Below, one piece after another: positions 9,801-10,779 of a stretch of DNA of 10,779 nt. The position numbers and the translations under genes are program-made. The notes beneath the pieces were generated by a model that saw only the letters and a program-made list of their open reading frames with translations, made no database searches and had not been told where the DNA came from. How positions within the stretch are numbered: the first letter of the stretch is position 1; every line of letters starts with the position of its first letter. The stretch is from Spirogloea muscicola (taxonomy: Eukaryota > Streptophyta > Zygnematophyceae > Spirogloeales > Spirogloeaceae). The stretch lies in contig WELB01000097.1 of NCBI GenBank assembly GCA_009602725.1, positions 349,852-360,630 of the forward strand. Reading direction: 5' to 3'.

Positions 9801-10723
9801 GAACCTAGTTATGTCATAGGAGCAATACATGGCATCTGCAAATTATGATATTACTGAATAGACCTGCACGAGCAGCTGCACCTCCAAGGCATTCGTAACT
9901 ACGCGTGAGTAACAACCTGCTAGCAGCCTGGCCGGTGAAGTTGCGGAAGAAGAGGTCCCACGATGCATCCACGCTTTTCGGATCATTCTCCCACGTTCTC
10001 TACAAGCAAAGTGAGAGTCAGCTCAGCGCGAGCCAGCAGCTTGCTCTCAGGATTTCAGAGAAGTTTGTAGATTCTCCTCTACTTATGCTCCAACCACTCT
10101 CAGACTTGCTTACGATGCAGATGCAAGCATGACTGTCAATGGTGCAGCAAGTTGCAAGGAAGCACATTGCAGCAGGTCCCTCGTATGTTCTCATGACAGC
10201 ACTGACAGATACCTGGAGCTCCTCCAGATACACGCTGCTCGTGCCGTCGAGGAAGTTGTCGGAGAGCTTGGAAAGCGGCACAGCTTTCGGTGTAGGTGCT
10301 GCAAGGAACCTCTGCAGCCAAGAACGAATTCCACGCTTGTCCGAGTACTTCAAATTATACCGCAGCAAGCTCAGGCGCTAATTCTTATATATGTATATGA
10401 AGGCCCTCCACTCGAAGCGGGTGGGTGCAGATGCTGAATTGAAGATGTGCTATACACGCTTGCAGCAAGCGATGCTCGATGGTTCTCAAGGAGGTGGGGG
10501 CTGTCACCGGTCCACTGTCGTGGAAGCTCCTGAGAAGGAGCAGCCCAGCGGCCCCACTGGAACGGAGCTCGGAGGCTCTGTCAAGGCCTCTCCATGGCGG
10601 CAAGCGAGCAGCACCAGCTCCGAAGCCTGCTGCCGAGTGGAGGCTGCGCTGGGAGCGGCCGCCGGTGCGGGCCAGGCGCCGAGCAGCTCCGGCGGCAGCC
10701 GGCCCCAGCTTTGGCCAGACCAT
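3847..10723 (-). CDS. OGDH: 2-oxoglutarate dehydrogenase E1 component, mitochondrial; complete, 18 exons, 1045 residues
   Basis: The enzyme is the thiamine-diphosphate E1 of the 2-oxoglutarate dehydrogenase complex in the mitochondrial matrix. It decarboxylates 2-oxoglutarate and passes the succinyl group to the lipoamide of E2 in the TCA cycle. Exons in transcript order: 10508-10723, 10213-10311, 9917-9999, 9298-9568, 9120-9173, 8336-8518, 8049-8220, 7684-7899, 7400-7488, 6992-7240, 6597-6823, 6153-6276, 5844-6052, 5379-5625, 5071-5199, 4578-4793, 4311-4434, 3847-4076. All junctions are GT-AG with matching phases. The parts in order are a transit peptide (1 to about 67), the E1 N-terminal segment ([20 protein letters not shown]), HRGRLNVL (His322), KYHLG (His367), HGDGSF (Asp427), VVNN (Asn460), and the C-terminal transketolase-like region with [16 protein letters not shown]. 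By recalled alignment these four residues match E. coli SucA His260, His298, Asp392 and Asn425. The length is close to the roughly 1017 residues of Arabidopsis E1. The start ATG has G at -3 and +4 and gives the plant-typical MVW. Nothing is broken. The exon 1/2 junction is the least conserved and therefore least certain. Confidence 0.97.
6277..6596 (-). other. Intron 11 of the E1 gene
   Basis: This 320-base phase-2 intron has a consensus donor GTAAGT and acceptor GATGCAG, and splits the Gly codon after RIRNT. A 63-codon open frame lies within it on the same strand, but it matches no part of E1 and interrupts no conserved block, so I treat it as chance. Confidence 0.9.
6824..6991 (-). other. 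Intron 10 of the E1 gene, open for 47 codons in frame
   Basis: This phase-0 intron is 168 bases long, an exact multiple of three. Its donor GTACAG follows MYK and its acceptor TGGCAG precedes VIKDHP. Read through from exon 10 it stays open for 47 codons before TGA. E1 proteins run directly from MYK to the VIK-type sequence, so removal is clearly the normal form. Confidence 0.9.
7400..8220 (-). other. Thiamine-diphosphate-binding core of E1 (exons 7-9)
   Basis: These three exons encode residues 303-461. They hold [19 protein letters not shown], then [37 protein letters not shown], and the classic thiamine-diphosphate motif that starts at HGDGSF and ends at VVNN. Asp427 and Asn460 are 33 residues apart, the same spacing as the metal-binding pair of E. 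coli SucA. Codons at both internal junctions are split (ACA G / GG ACT and TCA G / GC CAG) and rejoin to conserved glycines, which fixes the splice sites firmly. Confidence 0.95.
8519..9119 (-). other. Intron 5 of the E1 gene (longest, 601 bases)
   Basis: The donor is GTCAGT after a GAG codon and the acceptor is AATCCAG before TGC. It is about three times the typical intron of this gene. It contains a perfect hairpin at 9053-9082 and a relatively GC-rich stretch (about 8850-9000). Short open frames exist on both strands, but none resembles a family I recognise. An old insertion is possible but not shown. Confidence 0.85.
9053..9082 (-). other. Perfect 13-bp hairpin in intron 5
   Basis: Arm 9053-9065 (ATCATAGGCAGCA) is the exact reverse complement of 9070-9082, with a four-base CAAC loop. 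In the transcript it lies 38 to 67 bases past the intron's 5' splice site. It could be a structured intron element or part of a small inverted-repeat insertion. The arms are too short for a typical plant microRNA precursor. Confidence 0.9.
9569..9916 (-). other. Intron 3 of the E1 gene
   Basis: This 348-base phase-2 intron has donor GTTGTT and acceptor TTGGCAG. It splits the Ser codon just before [11 protein letters not shown] see nothing else in it. Confidence 0.9.
10523..10723 (-). other. Mitochondrial transit peptide of the E1 protein
   Basis: Residues 1-67 are rich in Arg, Ala, Ser, Gly and Leu and nearly free of acidic residues, as expected for a matrix-targeting presequence. The likely cleavage point follows RSF (residues 65-67), which fits the plant R-x-F/Y motif. 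A similar RSLH lies earlier, at 26-29. This part of exon 1 is much more GC-rich than later exons. Confidence 0.8.
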
Positions 10724-10779
10724 CGCGGCCGATCGTCTCGGGGCCGTCGCCTGCCAAGGCCGGCCGCTGCGCCCGCGCC
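10724..10779 (-). other. Upstream flank / 5' leader of the E1 gene
   Basis: Only 56 bases upstream of the E1 start codon are in the window. They are very GC-rich, with GGCCGG and GCGGCC repeated, and contain no ATG and no recognisable promoter box. The context directly before the start is GGCCGCG-ATG-G, favourable for initiation. The promoter lies outside the window. Confidence 0.6.

Noticed and set aside
3847-10723. Possibility that the E1 locus is a pseudogene, since the raw frames look fragmented
   Set aside because: The fragments join into 18 exons with valid splice sites and matching phases. All catalytic residues are present and there is no internal stop.

Overview
The window is nuclear DNA from a land plant or a close streptophyte alga. 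Both genes are split by GT-AG introns of about 100-600 bp. The larger one encodes a mitochondrial enzyme whose sequence is plainly of the plant type, including the start Met-Val-Trp and plant-specific stretches. It differs enough from what I recall of the Arabidopsis and rice proteins that a non-seed plant (bryophyte, lycophyte, fern) or charophyte alga is more likely than a seed plant. That placement is inference; nothing in the window fixes a genus.

Layout: (1) Positions 1-342 are a GC-rich 5' flank or leader that opens with a (GA)n microsatellite and contains two upstream ATGs. (2) Positions 343-2671, plus strand, hold a five-exon gene for a universal-stress-protein-like (USP-like) domain followed by a long Ser-rich, probably disordered tail. 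My exon model closes in frame at 353 residues. The tail carries a recent 33-bp tandem duplication and ends in an exact 14-3-3 mode-I type motif. (3) Positions 2672-3846 are a convergent intergenic region holding both 3' ends. (4) Positions 3847-10723, minus strand, hold a complete 18-exon gene for the E1 subunit of mitochondrial 2-oxoglutarate dehydrogenase. I joined all 18 exons at GT-AG junctions with matching phases. They give 1045 residues without a frameshift or internal stop, so this looks like a functional gene. (5) Positions 10724-10779 are the first bases upstream of that start codon.

The two genes are unrelated in function and converge tail to tail. One feeds the TCA cycle in the mitochondrial matrix; the other is probably a signalling or stress-linked protein of unknown role. 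I found no mobile element with recognisable coding capacity, no RNA gene, and no sign of a new multi-gene system. The more interesting signals are in the tail and leader of the USP-like gene and in two intron hairpins.
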